From NCBI GenBank assembly GCA_910577845.1, contig CAJTNA010000001.1, forward strand, positions 186,001 to 250,000: 64,000 nucleotides of DNA, written 5' to 3'. Of the stretch, positions 52,209 to 61,951 are shown piece after piece. The notes under the pieces were generated by a model. It did no database searches, was not told the origin of the DNA, and saw nothing but the letters and a program-made list of their open reading frames with translations. Every line of letters starts with the position of its first letter. Positions within the stretch are counted from its first letter, which is position 1. This DNA comes from an uncultured Christensenella sp. GTDB taxonomy: Bacteria; Bacillota; Clostridia; Christensenellales; UBA3700. Both the position numbers and the translations under genes were made by a program.

Positions 52209-53807
52209 TTATTTATATTGATTTGCCTCACCATCAGTAAGCAAAATCATTTTTATTGCTTCCATATCATAAGAGTGAGCCTCAACAAATAGTCTGCGGT
52301 CTAATACTCCTCTGCCGTGAACTTCTAGGAATAAGTTTTCCATAACTGGTAAAGCACCTTTCTCTTGCAATTTTGCAATAGTTACAACCTCGCCGTCTTC
52401 AAACCAATGTATTAAATCATCTGTGTAAATTCTAAATTTATTTACAGGATAGAATTTATTTATAGTATACTCATCACTTTTAACGATATTTAACATATCA
52501 TATGCTAATTCATTAGTGATTACATTACATTTATCAACAGAACACTCTTTAGTCATAAGGTCTGCAATATATTGTTTCTTTGTTGAAACTGGTATAGGAG
52601 CAAACTCTATAGCAAAATCGACTGGTATATAACCATCAACCTTAGAATATCCAATTGATGACATAATTTCTCTAATCAATTCAATACCATATTTCAAACC
52701 ACGTTTAGATTTTACATTATGTAGTGTTGGAGTTTGGTCATAAATTTCACTACTTGAAACATCCTCTGTATAGTATTTTGTATCAATAGTATCATTTGCC
52801 AATGCTAGATACAACTTTACTACATCATTTTTACAAGTCAATTTAGCTACTGTAAATCTACCAATACTGAATGTATCAAACTTTTTAGACATACGTGATT
52901 TTACACTTTCATATGATAATAATTCGTTTTTAATCTCACTATAGTAATGTCTTACACTCTCTGGTGCACGCTCAAGCCTTTTCTCAAGCGGTACAGTCTT
53001 ATATCTTTCTTTAAGTAATCCAGCATCTTCCTCTGTTGATGAAGGTATCATAATTGCCATAAATGGCTCTGCGATATACTCTTCTTCCACAACGATAGGT
53101 TCTTCTGGTATAGGCTCTTCTTCAATAATTTCAACTGGTTCTTCAACAACTTGCTCTTCAACTATTTCCTCAACTGGCTCTTGATACTCAACATACTCAG
53201 CTGGTTCATAAACTTGTTCTTCAACAACTTGTGGAGTTGCCTCTAGGTCAACAACTGGAATTGGTGCAAGCTCTATTACTGGAATTGGCTCCAAGATTAC
53301 ACAAGGCAATGGCTCCAACTCAACAACAATTTCCTCTTCCTGAACTGGTGCAACCACAACTGGAATAAATGGTACAGATTCAGCCTCAACAATTGGTTCA
53401 TTAATTTCCTCAATAACCTCAGGTTGAACAATCTCTTCCACAACCTCAGGAGCAACAATTTCTTCCTCAACGATTTCTTCAATAGGCTCTTCAATAATTG
53501 TCTCTTCCTCTGGCTCAAGTTCAGGCTCTTGCTCAATAACTTCAGTTTCATAAATAGGCTCTTGCTCAATAATCTCTTCAATAACCTCTGGAGCAATCTC
53601 CTCTTCTATAATCATATTTTGTTTATATTTTGCACGTTCTGATATAGCGTCTTCTTTTGTCTTTGCAGTGAAGATAAAAATATTATCGTATAAATTTGGA
53701 GTAAATTTACTCATCTCGCTATTAGAAACTAGGAAGCCCAAAAAGTTACATTTAGGTTCCATTTTCATCTTAACTCTAGCATTTTTTTCACTCGTAGTTT
53801 TTCGCAT
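52209..53807 (-). CDS. Large protein with Glu/Pro/Val repeat region and conserved C-terminal domain
   Basis: 532 aa from the ATG at 53807 (AAGGGG upstream). Residues about 65-280 are a low-complexity acidic region with many EEP, EPE, VEEIVE, EPIPV motifs, presumably extended. After about residue 295 a folded region starts: ESVRHYYSEIKNELLSYESVKSRMSKKFDTFSIGRFTVAKLTCKNDVVKLYLAL with YYTEDVSSSEIYDQTPTLHNVKSKRGLKYGIELI. This resembles an uncharacterised domain I recall as common in Clostridia, but I cannot name it. No signal peptide or membrane helix. Function unknown; a scaffold or envelope-associated role is only a guess. Confidence 0.7.
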   Translation of the reverse strand: MRKTTSEKNARVKMKMEPKCNFLGFLVSNSEMSKFTPNLYDNIFIFTAKTKEDAISERAKYKQNMIIEEEIAPEVIEEIIEQEPIYETEVIEQEPELEPEEETIIEEPIEEIVEEEIVAPEVVEEIVQPEVIEEINEPIVEAESVPFIPVVVAPVQEEEIVVELEPLPCVILEPIPVIELAPIPVVDLEATPQVVEEQVYEPAEYVEYQEPVEEIVEEQVVEEPVEIIEEEPIPEEPIVVEEEYIAEPFMAIMIPSSTEEDAGLLKERYKTVPLEKRLERAPESVRHYYSEIKNELLSYESVKSRMSKKFDTFSIGRFTVAKLTCKNDVVKLYLALANDTIDTKYYTEDVSSSEIYDQTPTLHNVKSKRGLKYGIELIREIMSSIGYSKVDGYIPVDFAIEFAPIPVSTKKQYIADLMTKECSVDKCNVITNELAYDMLNIVKSDEYTINKFYPVNKFRIYTDDLIHWFEDGEVVTIAKLQEKGALPVMENLFLEVHGRGVLDRRLFVEAHSYDMEAIKMILLTDGEANQYK

Positions 53808-53882
53808 AACAACCCCTTTCAGAATTTCGTTACTATGATTATAGCACATATTAATAAAAAAAACAAGTTTTTGTAGTAAAAA

Positions 53883-54686
53883 TTATATATTTTTTATTTG
53901 GTAAAATTTTACGGCATTTTTAAAAAGAATTTTTTCTTTCTGCTCGCTAGTCAAATTTAGCTTATTAAATCTCTCCATTTCCTCACTATGTTCCCACATT
54001 GGAAAGTCCACACCAAACATAAATTTGTCCTCACCAAGTTTTTCAATAAGTCCTTTTGCCTCGTTTGGTGTAAGTTTAAAAAGTGCTGATGAGGTATCAA
54101 AAAACACATTATCCAAACCCAAATAACAATCAACTTCATTCCACCTTGAGTACCCACCAAAATGAGCTGCGACACACTTTAATTTTGGAAAATCTTTAGC
54201 TACTTTTGCAAGCCTTGATGGTGCTGAAAAATCATATCTTTCGTCACCTGTGTGAAACAAAATCGGAAGTACACCTTCACATCTTTCATATATATGATAT
54301 GCGGATGGGTCGTCAATGTTAAACCGCTGAAAATCGGGGTGTAATTTAATTCCAATCAAATTATTCGTTTTGATAAATGCAATTGCATTATCCAGTTCAC
54401 TATCCGTTAAATCGGGGTGTAATGCACCTAAGCCATATACATTTGGCTTGTCCTTAATACTATTAACTATAAACTCATTTATGGAATGAACTTGAGCACT
54501 AGTAGTCGCAGAACTACACACTATATAATGTGTTACACCTGCCTTATTGCCGTGTTCCAATAGATAGTTAAGTTCCCCACTTCCATCCATCTCAATGCCA
54601 TAAAAATTACCTATACTCTTTACAGCTTTTGTTGCAATCTTACTTGGAAAAATGTGTGCGTGCGTATCAATAATTATGTCCTTCAT
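53883..54686 (-). CDS. Amidohydrolase family protein
   Basis: 267 aa. The metal-dependent TIM barrel is clear from IDTHAHIFP (HxH), GIKLHPDFQRF, PILFHTGDE, CVAAHFGGYSRW and the final Asp in FGVDFPMW. Most like the amidohydrolase_2 (aminocarboxymuconate decarboxylase-like) group. The substrate is unknown. GGAGAG precedes the ATG. It lies 75 bases upstream of the Glu/Pro-rich gene. Confidence 0.9.
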   Translation of the reverse strand: MKDIIIDTHAHIFPSKIATKAVKSIGNFYGIEMDGSGELNYLLEHGNKAGVTHYIVCSSATTSAQVHSINEFIVNSIKDKPNVYGLGALHPDLTDSELDNAIAFIKTNNLIGIKLHPDFQRFNIDDPSAYHIYERCEGVLPILFHTGDERYDFSAPSRLAKVAKDFPKLKCVAAHFGGYSRWNEVDCYLGLDNVFFDTSSALFKLTPNEAKGLIEKLGEDKFMFGVDFPMWEHSEEMERFNKLNLTSEQKEKILFKNAVKFYQIKNI

Positions 54687-54933
54687 AGCTTTTATCTCTC
54701 CTTATTTAGCAATTTTACTCTTTTTTCGTAAATTTGTCAATTATTATGCTGTAGATTTTGTTTGACATTAATATTGATATATTATATAATAGACTAAGTT
54801 AACATTTTTGATATTTTTCCATAAAACTTTTACACAAATTTTTATAAATATGTCAAAAATTTTACACACAAAATTTTCAAATAAATTTTGCCTAGAAAAT
54901 TTTAGGCTAGTAATTTATATGTAGGGTAACAAA

Positions 54934-56481
54934 ATGAGCATATTAACAATCAATGGACTAACACATATTTTTGATAGCAAAACCTTATTTAAAGATGCGG
55001 AACTTTCCATTAACAATGGTGAGCATTGTGGCATTGTAGGACTTAATGGTGCGGGCAAAACCACATTTATGAACATTATTGCTGGTAGAATTGTGCAAGA
55101 CGAAGGCGAAATCAAATGGCTTAATGGCATTAGATGGGGTTACCTTGACCAACACGCAAATATTGACCGCAGTCTTACAGTAATGGAGTATTTGAAAACT
55201 GCTTTCAGTCATTTATTTGAATTAAATGACAAGCTTGAAGCGTTATATATTCAAATGGGTGAAACTACTGATATGGATGAGCTTGACAAAATGATTGCCA
55301 AGTCTGCAAGTATGCAAGAGCGACTTGACAAAAGTGGTTTTTATGATATTGAAAGTAGTATTAAAAAGGTTGCAAACGGCTTAGGTGTTGGTAACTTTGG
55401 TTATGATACAATAATATCAAAACTTAGTGGTGGTCAAAGAGCTAAACTTATGCTATCAAAGTTATTGCTTTCTGACCTTGATGTTATGTTACTTGACGAG
55501 CCTACAAACTTTTTGGACATTGAGCATATTGATTGGTTAACTAAATTTTTAACTAATTTTAAAGGTTCTTTCCTACTTGTAAGCCACGATACAGAGTTTT
55601 TGAACAATACTTGCAATTTGATTATCAATATAGAAAATCAAACTATAAAAAGATATAGTGGCAATTACAATCAATTTATGGCACAATATGAGCAAAATGC
55701 TAAACAATATGCTGAGGCGTTTGAAAGGCAACAGCGTGAAATCAAAAAAATGCAAGAATATATTGATAAAAATAAGGCACGTGCTGCAACTGCTGGTATG
55801 GCAAACAGCCGAAAAAAAATGTTGGATAGAATTGAGGTAATGAGCAAACCAGTAACAAGTATCCCTGCACACTTTGACTTTCCTTATACATTGGTTGTAA
55901 CAAAAGATATGTTGGTTGTCAAAGACTTAGAGGTCGGATATGATGGCAAAGCTATACTGCCACCAATCAATTTGCATATGTCCTCAACTAGTAAGGTATG
56001 GGTAAGAGGTACAAACGGCTTAGGTAAATCAACTTTAATTAAAACACTTATGAATCAATTGAGGAAAATTAACGGCAAATTTACTTTTAATGTTAATACT
56101 AAAATAAATTATATTGAACAAGACTTAGATTTTAGGAATAATACTATATCTCCAATACAATTTATGAATGAAATGCACCCTAAACTTAGTCAAAAAGAAA
56201 TTAGAAATGAACTTGCAAAAGTTGGCATAAAAAATGACTTGGCGACAAAATCAATTTGCAATATGAGCGGTGGCGAACAAGTTAAAGTCAAGCTATGCTC
56301 TCTTATGCAAAAACCTAGTAACCTACTAATTATGGACGAGCCAACCAACCATTTAGATGTCACTGCAAAAGAAGCTTTACAAGAAGCACTACTAAAATAC
56401 GAAGGTGCAATTTTACTTGTAAGCCACGAACCTACATTTGCTGGGGCAATTTGCGACACGATTTTTGATATTGAATTTTAA
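54934..56481 (+). CDS. ABC-F family ATPase
   Basis: 515 aa with two ABC domains and no membrane part. First: Walker A GLNGAGKTT, signature LSGGQRAKLM, Walker B MLLDEPTNFLD. Between them is the charged linker typical of ABC-F (EAFERQQREIKKMQEYIDKNKARAATAGMANSRKKML). Second: GTNGLGKST, MSGGEQVKVK, LLIMDEPTNHLD. ABC-F proteins act at the ribosome E site, either in translation control (EttA/YbiT/Uup) or antibiotic protection. The subgroup looks YbiT-like, but this is a guess. AGGGT precedes the ATG. It reads divergently from the amidohydrolase. Confidence 0.94.
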   Translation: MSILTINGLTHIFDSKTLFKDAELSINNGEHCGIVGLNGAGKTTFMNIIAGRIVQDEGEIKWLNGIRWGYLDQHANIDRSLTVMEYLKTAFSHLFELNDKLEALYIQMGETTDMDELDKMIAKSASMQERLDKSGFYDIESSIKKVANGLGVGNFGYDTIISKLSGGQRAKLMLSKLLLSDLDVMLLDEPTNFLDIEHIDWLTKFLTNFKGSFLLVSHDTEFLNNTCNLIINIENQTIKRYSGNYNQFMAQYEQNAKQYAEAFERQQREIKKMQEYIDKNKARAATAGMANSRKKMLDRIEVMSKPVTSIPAHFDFPYTLVVTKDMLVVKDLEVGYDGKAILPPINLHMSSTSKVWVRGTNGLGKSTLIKTLMNQLRKINGKFTFNVNTKINYIEQDLDFRNNTISPIQFMNEMHPKLSQKEIRNELAKVGIKNDLATKSICNMSGGEQVKVKLCSLMQKPSNLLIMDEPTNHLDVTAKEALQEALLKYEGAILLVSHEPTFAGAICDTIFDIEF

Positions 56482-56740
56482 TACACATAATACTACAATT
56501 TTATGAGTTCTCGTATTTGGGGAATTAAAAAGACATACTGTCTTAAATTAATTTTAAGTTTTTGTCTACTTTATATATCAATTTTTTAAATTGGTTATTA
56601 ATTAAAATATTTGACAATGTGATTATTGGCACACTATCCAAATTAATTATAATAATTTTATAGACTAATTTATTACACTTAAAAAGCTAAAAAGATAATT
56701 ATAGTATTAGTTAATTATATAAAATAAATATATCAATAAT

Positions 56741-56776
56741 AATACTACCCTTAAATTAAAAGGGTAGTATTTATTT
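56741..56776 (+). terminator. Hairpin terminator, probably of the ABC-F gene
   Basis: AATACTACCCTT (56741-56752) pairs with AAGGGTAGTATT (56760-56771), followed by TATTT. The 260 bases between the ABC-F stop and this hairpin are AT-rich with nothing else recognised. Confidence 0.7.
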
Positions 56777-56816
56777 AAAACGATTATAAAATAAATTAAA
56801 TTTGTCAAATTTATCA

Positions 56817-56842
56817 TTTAGTGTCGATTTTTGACGGGTTTA
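56817..56842. repeat. Dispersed 24-base motif, copy D
   Basis: ATTTAGTGTCGATTTTTGAC followed by GGGTTT. It shares 23 of 24 positions with the copy at 38309-38335 in the other orientation. It lies between two terminators. Confidence 0.5.
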
Positions 56843-56868
56843 CTTTATTTTTTTATAATTTATAAAGC

Positions 56869-56898
56869 AAAAAATCACTGAAATTCAGTGATTTTTTT
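56869..56898. terminator. Terminator of the pur operon
   Basis: AAAAAATCACTG (56869-56880), loop AAATT, CAGTGATTTTTT (56886-56897). It lies 50 bases beyond the purL stop. Confidence 0.85.
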
Positions 56899-56947
56899 GT
56901 AAAATTGCATATTTAAAATTTAAATTACTAATTAAAACAAAGACATT

Positions 56948-59900
56948 TTATTTAAAGTAATTTACACCACTTTCAAATATCTTCATATCATAATTGCCTT
57001 CCACATTTTTGTACAAGTTACTATCAATACGTTCACTATGTCCCATTTTACCAAGTACTCTGCCATCTGGCGAGATAATACCCTCTATTGCATACATTGA
57101 GCCATTTGGATTGAAAGGTGATACCATTGTTGCATTTTGAGATTGATTTACATATTGAGTTGCAATTTGACCATTTTTGATAATCTTTTGCAATTCCTCT
57201 TCACTAGAAACAAATCGTCCTTCGCCGTGAGATAAAGCTACATTGTAAACTTCTGACAACTTACAAGCATTTAACCAAGGAGACTTGTTTGTTGCAACTC
57301 TAATTTGAGCAATAGTGCTTATATGTCTATTAATATTATTGAAAGTCAAAGTCGGTGCGTTTGCTACTTGCTCTCTAATATCACCATATGGTACTAAACC
57401 TAGTTTAATCAAAGCTTGGAAACCATTACATATACCTAAAGCTAAACCATCTCTCTTGTAAAGCAAATTCATAACTGCCTCAGCTATTTTAGGATTTTTA
57501 AATGTAGTAGCTATAAATTTACCAGAACCATCTGGTTCATCACCACCAGAAAAACCACCTGGGAATGCGATAATTTGACTATTATTTAAACGTTTAACAA
57601 TTTCCTCAACGCTATCCTCAATATCTTTAGCACTACTATTTTTGATTACAAATATATCTGCTTTTGCACCTGCTCTTTCAAATGCTCTTGCAGTATCATA
57701 TTCACAATTAGTACCAGGGAATACTGGAATAAATACACGTGGTACAGCAATTGGACTTTGCTCTCTTTTCTTTTTTATTGATGCACAAATAATATCTTTT
57801 GCCTCACCACTAGCTGGTGCAGTTGTTGGATATACGCTGTCAAAGTTTTCAATAAATGCCTTAATAATATCGTCCATTTTAACTTTATTGCCATTAATAG
57901 TAGCAGTACAAGTTTGATTTATCTCACCAATACATTTAATATCAAAGCCATTAAGCTTTAAGCTATCACTTGCAACTAAAATAAATGAACCAAAATAAGG
58001 CTTAAACAAATCGCTATCAGCTTTATTAATGTCAAAGCCAACTTTATTTCCCACGCAAGACTTAGCTATGGCACAGATTGCACCTCCCTCGTCAATAGTT
58101 GTGGCAAAACGCACATCACCACTTTCAATAACTTTATTTAAGTTATCATACAAAGAGTTTAACTTTTCAAAATCTGGCACAAAATATTTATCAACTGGTA
58201 ATTTTACCATATAAATTTTGTTGCCGTCAAAGTAATTAAATGCGTTATGTATAAGCTTACTAGCCTTAGTAATGCCAACTGCAAAGCTAATTAAAGTAGG
58301 TGGAACATCAATATTTTCAAAAGAACCACTCATACTATCTTTACCACCAATAGCACCACAACCAGTACCTAGTTGAGCATATAAAGCACCAAGTAATGCA
58401 GATGTAGGCTCACCCCAACGATTTGCATCTTTTCCAAGTTTTTTAAAGAACTCTTGCAAAGTCAAACGAATGGTGGATTTTTTAACACCACTTGCAATCA
58501 ACTTTGAAATACTTGCAACAATGCTGTAAATTGCACCAGTAAATGGTGAATTTTCCAATAAATTAGGTGATGCAGCAAAGCTTGAAACAGTAGCAGTATC
58601 TGTAACGCCACTAACTGGAGGTTTTGCAGCCATTACAATAGCAGGTGTCAATTGATTTTTACCACCAAACGGCATTAATACACTGCTTGCACCAATTGTT
58701 GAGTCAAACATTTCTCCCAAACCTTTAGTTGAGCAAACATTTGGTCTTGCAAGCTCTTTAAGCATTGCGGAAACAAAATCACCTTTTTCTACTAAATCTT
58801 TTACGTTATTATTAACACTATCAATATAAGTTGCTGTATTATCGTTAATAACTACATCTTGTAATTGTTTAACACCATTAGTATCAAGGAATGCTCGTTT
58901 TAAATCAACAATTGTCTTGCCATTAAACATCATTCTCATTCTACCATTATCAGTAACTTTTGCAACTACGCAAGCATTCAAGTTTTCATCTTTTGCATAT
59001 CTAATAAACTCGTCCACTGTTTCTTTTGCTAATACAACTGCCATTCTCTCTTGTGATTCAGATATAGCAAGCTCTGTACCAGTTAAGCCGTCATATTTTT
59101 TAGGCACACTATCTAATGAGATATCCAAACTATCAGCAAGTTCACCAATTGCAACAGATACACCGCCAGCACCAAAGTCATTACACTTAACAATTAGGTT
59201 CGCAACCTCTTTTTTGCGGAATAATCTTTGAATTTTTCTTTCAGTTGGCGGGTTACCTTTTTGTACTTCTGCACCACAAACTTCCACAGATTTTTCAGTG
59301 TGAGCCTTGCTTGAACCAGTTGCACCGCCACAGCCATCACGACCAGTGTCACCACCTACAAGCACAATTATATCACCTTCTATAGGCCTTCTACGAACGA
59401 TATTCTCTCTTGGAGCACCGGCAATAACAAAGCCCGTTTCCAATCTCTTAGCCTTGTATCCATCGTGGTACATCTCGTGAACTAAACCAGTTGCAAGTCC
59501 AATTTGGTTACCATAACTACTATAGCCACTTGCAGCAGTTTTACTAATAACTCTTTGAGGCAATTTACCTTTTAAAGTATCTTTAAAGTCGGCTTTAATG
59601 TCACCAGCACCAGTTACACGCATTGCTTGATAAACATATGTTCGTCCAGATAGTGGGTCACGGATAGCACCGCCAAGACAAGTAGCAGCACCACCAAACG
59701 GCTCAATTTCAGTAGGGTGATTATGTGTTTCGTTTTTAAACATAATCAACCATTCCTCATCTTTGCCGTTCACATCAACATTAACAACGATTGAGCAAGC
59801 GTTTATCTCGTCAGAGGTATCTAAATTGTTAAGCAAGCCAATTTGTTTTAGCTTTTTAACACCAATAACCGCAATATCCATTAAGCACTTATATTTATCA

Positions 59901-60685
59901 GTTCTTTTACCATTGAACTCTTCAAATAAATCATTATACTTATCCAAAGCCTTTTGAATATGTGGATTATTGCTATTGATTTTAACACTTGTAATTTCTG
60001 TACTAAAAGTAGTATGACGGCAATGGTCAGACCAATATGTATCAATTACTTTTAGCTCAGTTTCGCTTGGGTCACGATTTTCGCTAATAAAATAATCTCT
60101 TACAAATTTCAAGTCCTCAATGCTCATTGCAAAACCAATTTTAGCGTGATATGCTTCAATGTCCTTATCATTCATTTTGATAAAGCCGTCAATTGTTGGC
60201 ACATCTTTAACCTCAGCTACTACACTTTCCAAAGATTCTGGCAATTCCTCGCTACCCTCTCTTGACTCAACTGGGTTGATTATGTAATTTTTAATAGCAA
60301 CAAAATCTTTGTCACTAACATTCTCAAAAGCATAAATAGTAGCACATTTAATAATAGGTCTTGCTCCCATTGTTAAAAGTTGCACACATTGCATTGCACT
60401 ATCCGCTCTTTGGTCATATTGTCCTGGCAAATACTCTACTACAAGCAATTTGTGTTCTTTAAGTTCTGGCAAGCAATCGTCATAAACAATGTCAACCGGG
60501 TTCTCACCAAAAATAGTATTTTTTGCTGAAAGCAACATATCCTCACCAAGACCTTGAATATCATAGCGAATATAAATTTTAACATCTTTAACATTTGCTC
60601 CAAGCACATTTGTAATATCATTAAAAAGCTTTCTTTCAGCTACATTGTAACCATCTTTTTTCTTAACAAACAATCTTTTAATCAT
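56948..60685 (-). CDS. purL: Phosphoribosylformylglycinamidine synthase, clostridial single-chain type
   Basis: 1245 aa. The N-terminal PurS-like region is followed by the linker with SDHCRHTTFST, the ATP motif FKNETHNHPTEIEPFGGAATCLGGAIRDPLSGR, and the two AIRS-like halves (CNDFGAGGVSVAIGELADSL, GGKDSMSGSF). At the C-terminus is a class I glutaminase: FPGTNCEYDTARAF, catalytic Cys in LGICNGFQAL, and LSHGEGRF. It converts FGAR to FGAM with Gln and ATP. It overlaps purD by one base (TAATG) and is the last gene before a terminator. Confidence 0.97.
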   Translation of the reverse strand: MIKRLFVKKKDGYNVAERKLFNDITNVLGANVKDVKIYIRYDIQGLGEDMLLSAKNTIFGENPVDIVYDDCLPELKEHKLLVVEYLPGQYDQRADSAMQCVQLLTMGARPIIKCATIYAFENVSDKDFVAIKNYIINPVESREGSEELPESLESVVAEVKDVPTIDGFIKMNDKDIEAYHAKIGFAMSIEDLKFVRDYFISENRDPSETELKVIDTYWSDHCRHTTFSTEITSVKINSNNPHIQKALDKYNDLFEEFNGKRTDKYKCLMDIAVIGVKKLKQIGLLNNLDTSDEINACSIVVNVDVNGKDEEWLIMFKNETHNHPTEIEPFGGAATCLGGAIRDPLSGRTYVYQAMRVTGAGDIKADFKDTLKGKLPQRVISKTAASGYSSYGNQIGLATGLVHEMYHDGYKAKRLETGFVIAGAPRENIVRRRPIEGDIIVLVGGDTGRDGCGGATGSSKAHTEKSVEVCGAEVQKGNPPTERKIQRLFRKKEVANLIVKCNDFGAGGVSVAIGELADSLDISLDSVPKKYDGLTGTELAISESQERMAVVLAKETVDEFIRYAKDENLNACVVAKVTDNGRMRMMFNGKTIVDLKRAFLDTNGVKQLQDVVINDNTATYIDSVNNNVKDLVEKGDFVSAMLKELARPNVCSTKGLGEMFDSTIGASSVLMPFGGKNQLTPAIVMAAKPPVSGVTDTATVSSFAASPNLLENSPFTGAIYSIVASISKLIASGVKKSTIRLTLQEFFKKLGKDANRWGEPTSALLGALYAQLGTGCGAIGGKDSMSGSFENIDVPPTLISFAVGITKASKLIHNAFNYFDGNKIYMVKLPVDKYFVPDFEKLNSLYDNLNKVIESGDVRFATTIDEGGAICAIAKSCVGNKVGFDINKADSDLFKPYFGSFILVASDSLKLNGFDIKCIGEINQTCTATINGNKVKMDDIIKAFIENFDSVYPTTAPASGEAKDIICASIKKKREQSPIAVPRVFIPVFPGTNCEYDTARAFERAGAKADIFVIKNSSAKDIEDSVEEIVKRLNNSQIIAFPGGFSGGDEPDGSGKFIATTFKNPKIAEAVMNLLYKRDGLALGICNGFQALIKLGLVPYGDIREQVANAPTLTFNNINRHISTIAQIRVATNKSPWLNACKLSEVYNVALSHGEGRFVSSEEELQKIIKNGQIATQYVNQSQNATMVSPFNPNGSMYAIEGIISPDGRVLGKMGHSERIDSNLYKNVEGNYDMKIFESGVNYFK

Positions 60686-61941
60686 TATAATTTAATACCT
60701 ATATCCTTTCTGTAATGTACTTTGTCAAATTTAACTTTAGGCACATTTGCATACGCCTTTTTACGTGCATCATCAATGTCTTTACCCAAAGCAGTAACAC
60801 CAATAACACGTCCGCCATTAGTTACAAGTTTGCCCTCTTTAAAACTTGTTCCAGCGTGGAATAAGATAATATCTTTATCCAAATCACCAATAGTAATAGG
60901 CAAACCCTTTTCATAAGCCTCTGGATATCCGCCACTTGCCAGTATAACACAAACAGCAACTTCATCTTTCCACGTAATGTTGATTTCACTCAATCTCTCA
61001 TCAATAATTGCATCAAAAATTTCAAACAAATCTGTCTTAAGACGTGGTAATACAACTTGTGTTTCAGGGTCACCAAATCTTGCATTATACTCAAGTACTT
61101 TAACGCCTTTATCGGTAAGCATTAAGCCAAAGTACAATACCCCTTTGAACTTTCTATTTTCACTATTCATAGCGTTCATTGTAGGTATAATAATATCTGT
61201 ATAAACTTTATCTGCAATCTCTTTTGTGTAGATTTTAGAAGGGCTGAATGTACCCATACCACCAGTGTTTAAGCCCATATCATTGTCATAAGCTCTCTTA
61301 TGGTCTTGGCTTGAAACCATTGGAACAATAGTTTTTCCGTCAGTAAAGCAAAGTACGCTTACCTCACGACCAACCAAAAACTCCTCTACAATAATTTTAC
61401 TGCCAGCATCTTTGAACTTGCCATCAACCATCATTTCTTTAACAGCTTGCACGCCTTCTGCCACATTGTTGCAAATGATAACGCCTTTACCAAGTGCCAA
61501 TCCGTCAGCTTTAACTACAAGAGGATACTCTTGCTTTTTAACATATGCTAAAGCTTCATTATAATCTGTAAATTCCTCATAATTAGCTGTAGGAATATTA
61601 TATTTTTTCATTAACCATTTGCTAAAAGCCTTGCTTGCTTCAATCAAAGCAGCAGATTTTGATGGTCCAAATGCTCTGTGACCACTTGCCTCAAGCATAT
61701 CTACAAGTCCAATTGCAAGTGGGTCATCAGGTGCTACAACAGTCATACCGATATTTTTATTGTTATCTAGAAAGGCAATTATACCATCAGTATCCATTAC
61801 GCTAATATTTACACATTCCGCAATTTCGCTAATCCCAGCATTACCAGGTAAGCAATATAATTTACCAACTTTGTTACTCTTTGCTAAGCTGTAGCAAATA
61901 GCGTGTTCTCTACCGCCACTGCCAACTACTAAAACATCCAT
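60685..61941 (-). CDS. purD: Phosphoribosylamine--glycine ligase
   Basis: 418 aa from the ATG at 61941 (GGGGG just upstream; the longer frame runs into purH). MDVLVVGSGGREHAICYSLAKS, AAPDDPLAIGLVD-type and the ATP-grasp YPLVVKADGLALGKGV, then NTGGMGTFSP, LEYNARFGDPETQVVLPRL. It makes GAR. It lies ten bases after purH and is coupled to purL by a one-base overlap. Confidence 0.96.
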   Translation of the reverse strand: MDVLVVGSGGREHAICYSLAKSNKVGKLYCLPGNAGISEIAECVNISVMDTDGIIAFLDNNKNIGMTVVAPDDPLAIGLVDMLEASGHRAFGPSKSAALIEASKAFSKWLMKKYNIPTANYEEFTDYNEALAYVKKQEYPLVVKADGLALGKGVIICNNVAEGVQAVKEMMVDGKFKDAGSKIIVEEFLVGREVSVLCFTDGKTIVPMVSSQDHKRAYDNDMGLNTGGMGTFSPSKIYTKEIADKVYTDIIIPTMNAMNSENRKFKGVLYFGLMLTDKGVKVLEYNARFGDPETQVVLPRLKTDLFEIFDAIIDERLSEINITWKDEVAVCVILASGGYPEAYEKGLPITIGDLDKDIILFHAGTSFKEGKLVTNGGRVIGVTALGKDIDDARKKAYANVPKVKFDKVHYRKDIGIKL

Positions 61942-61951
61942 TTTTACCCCC

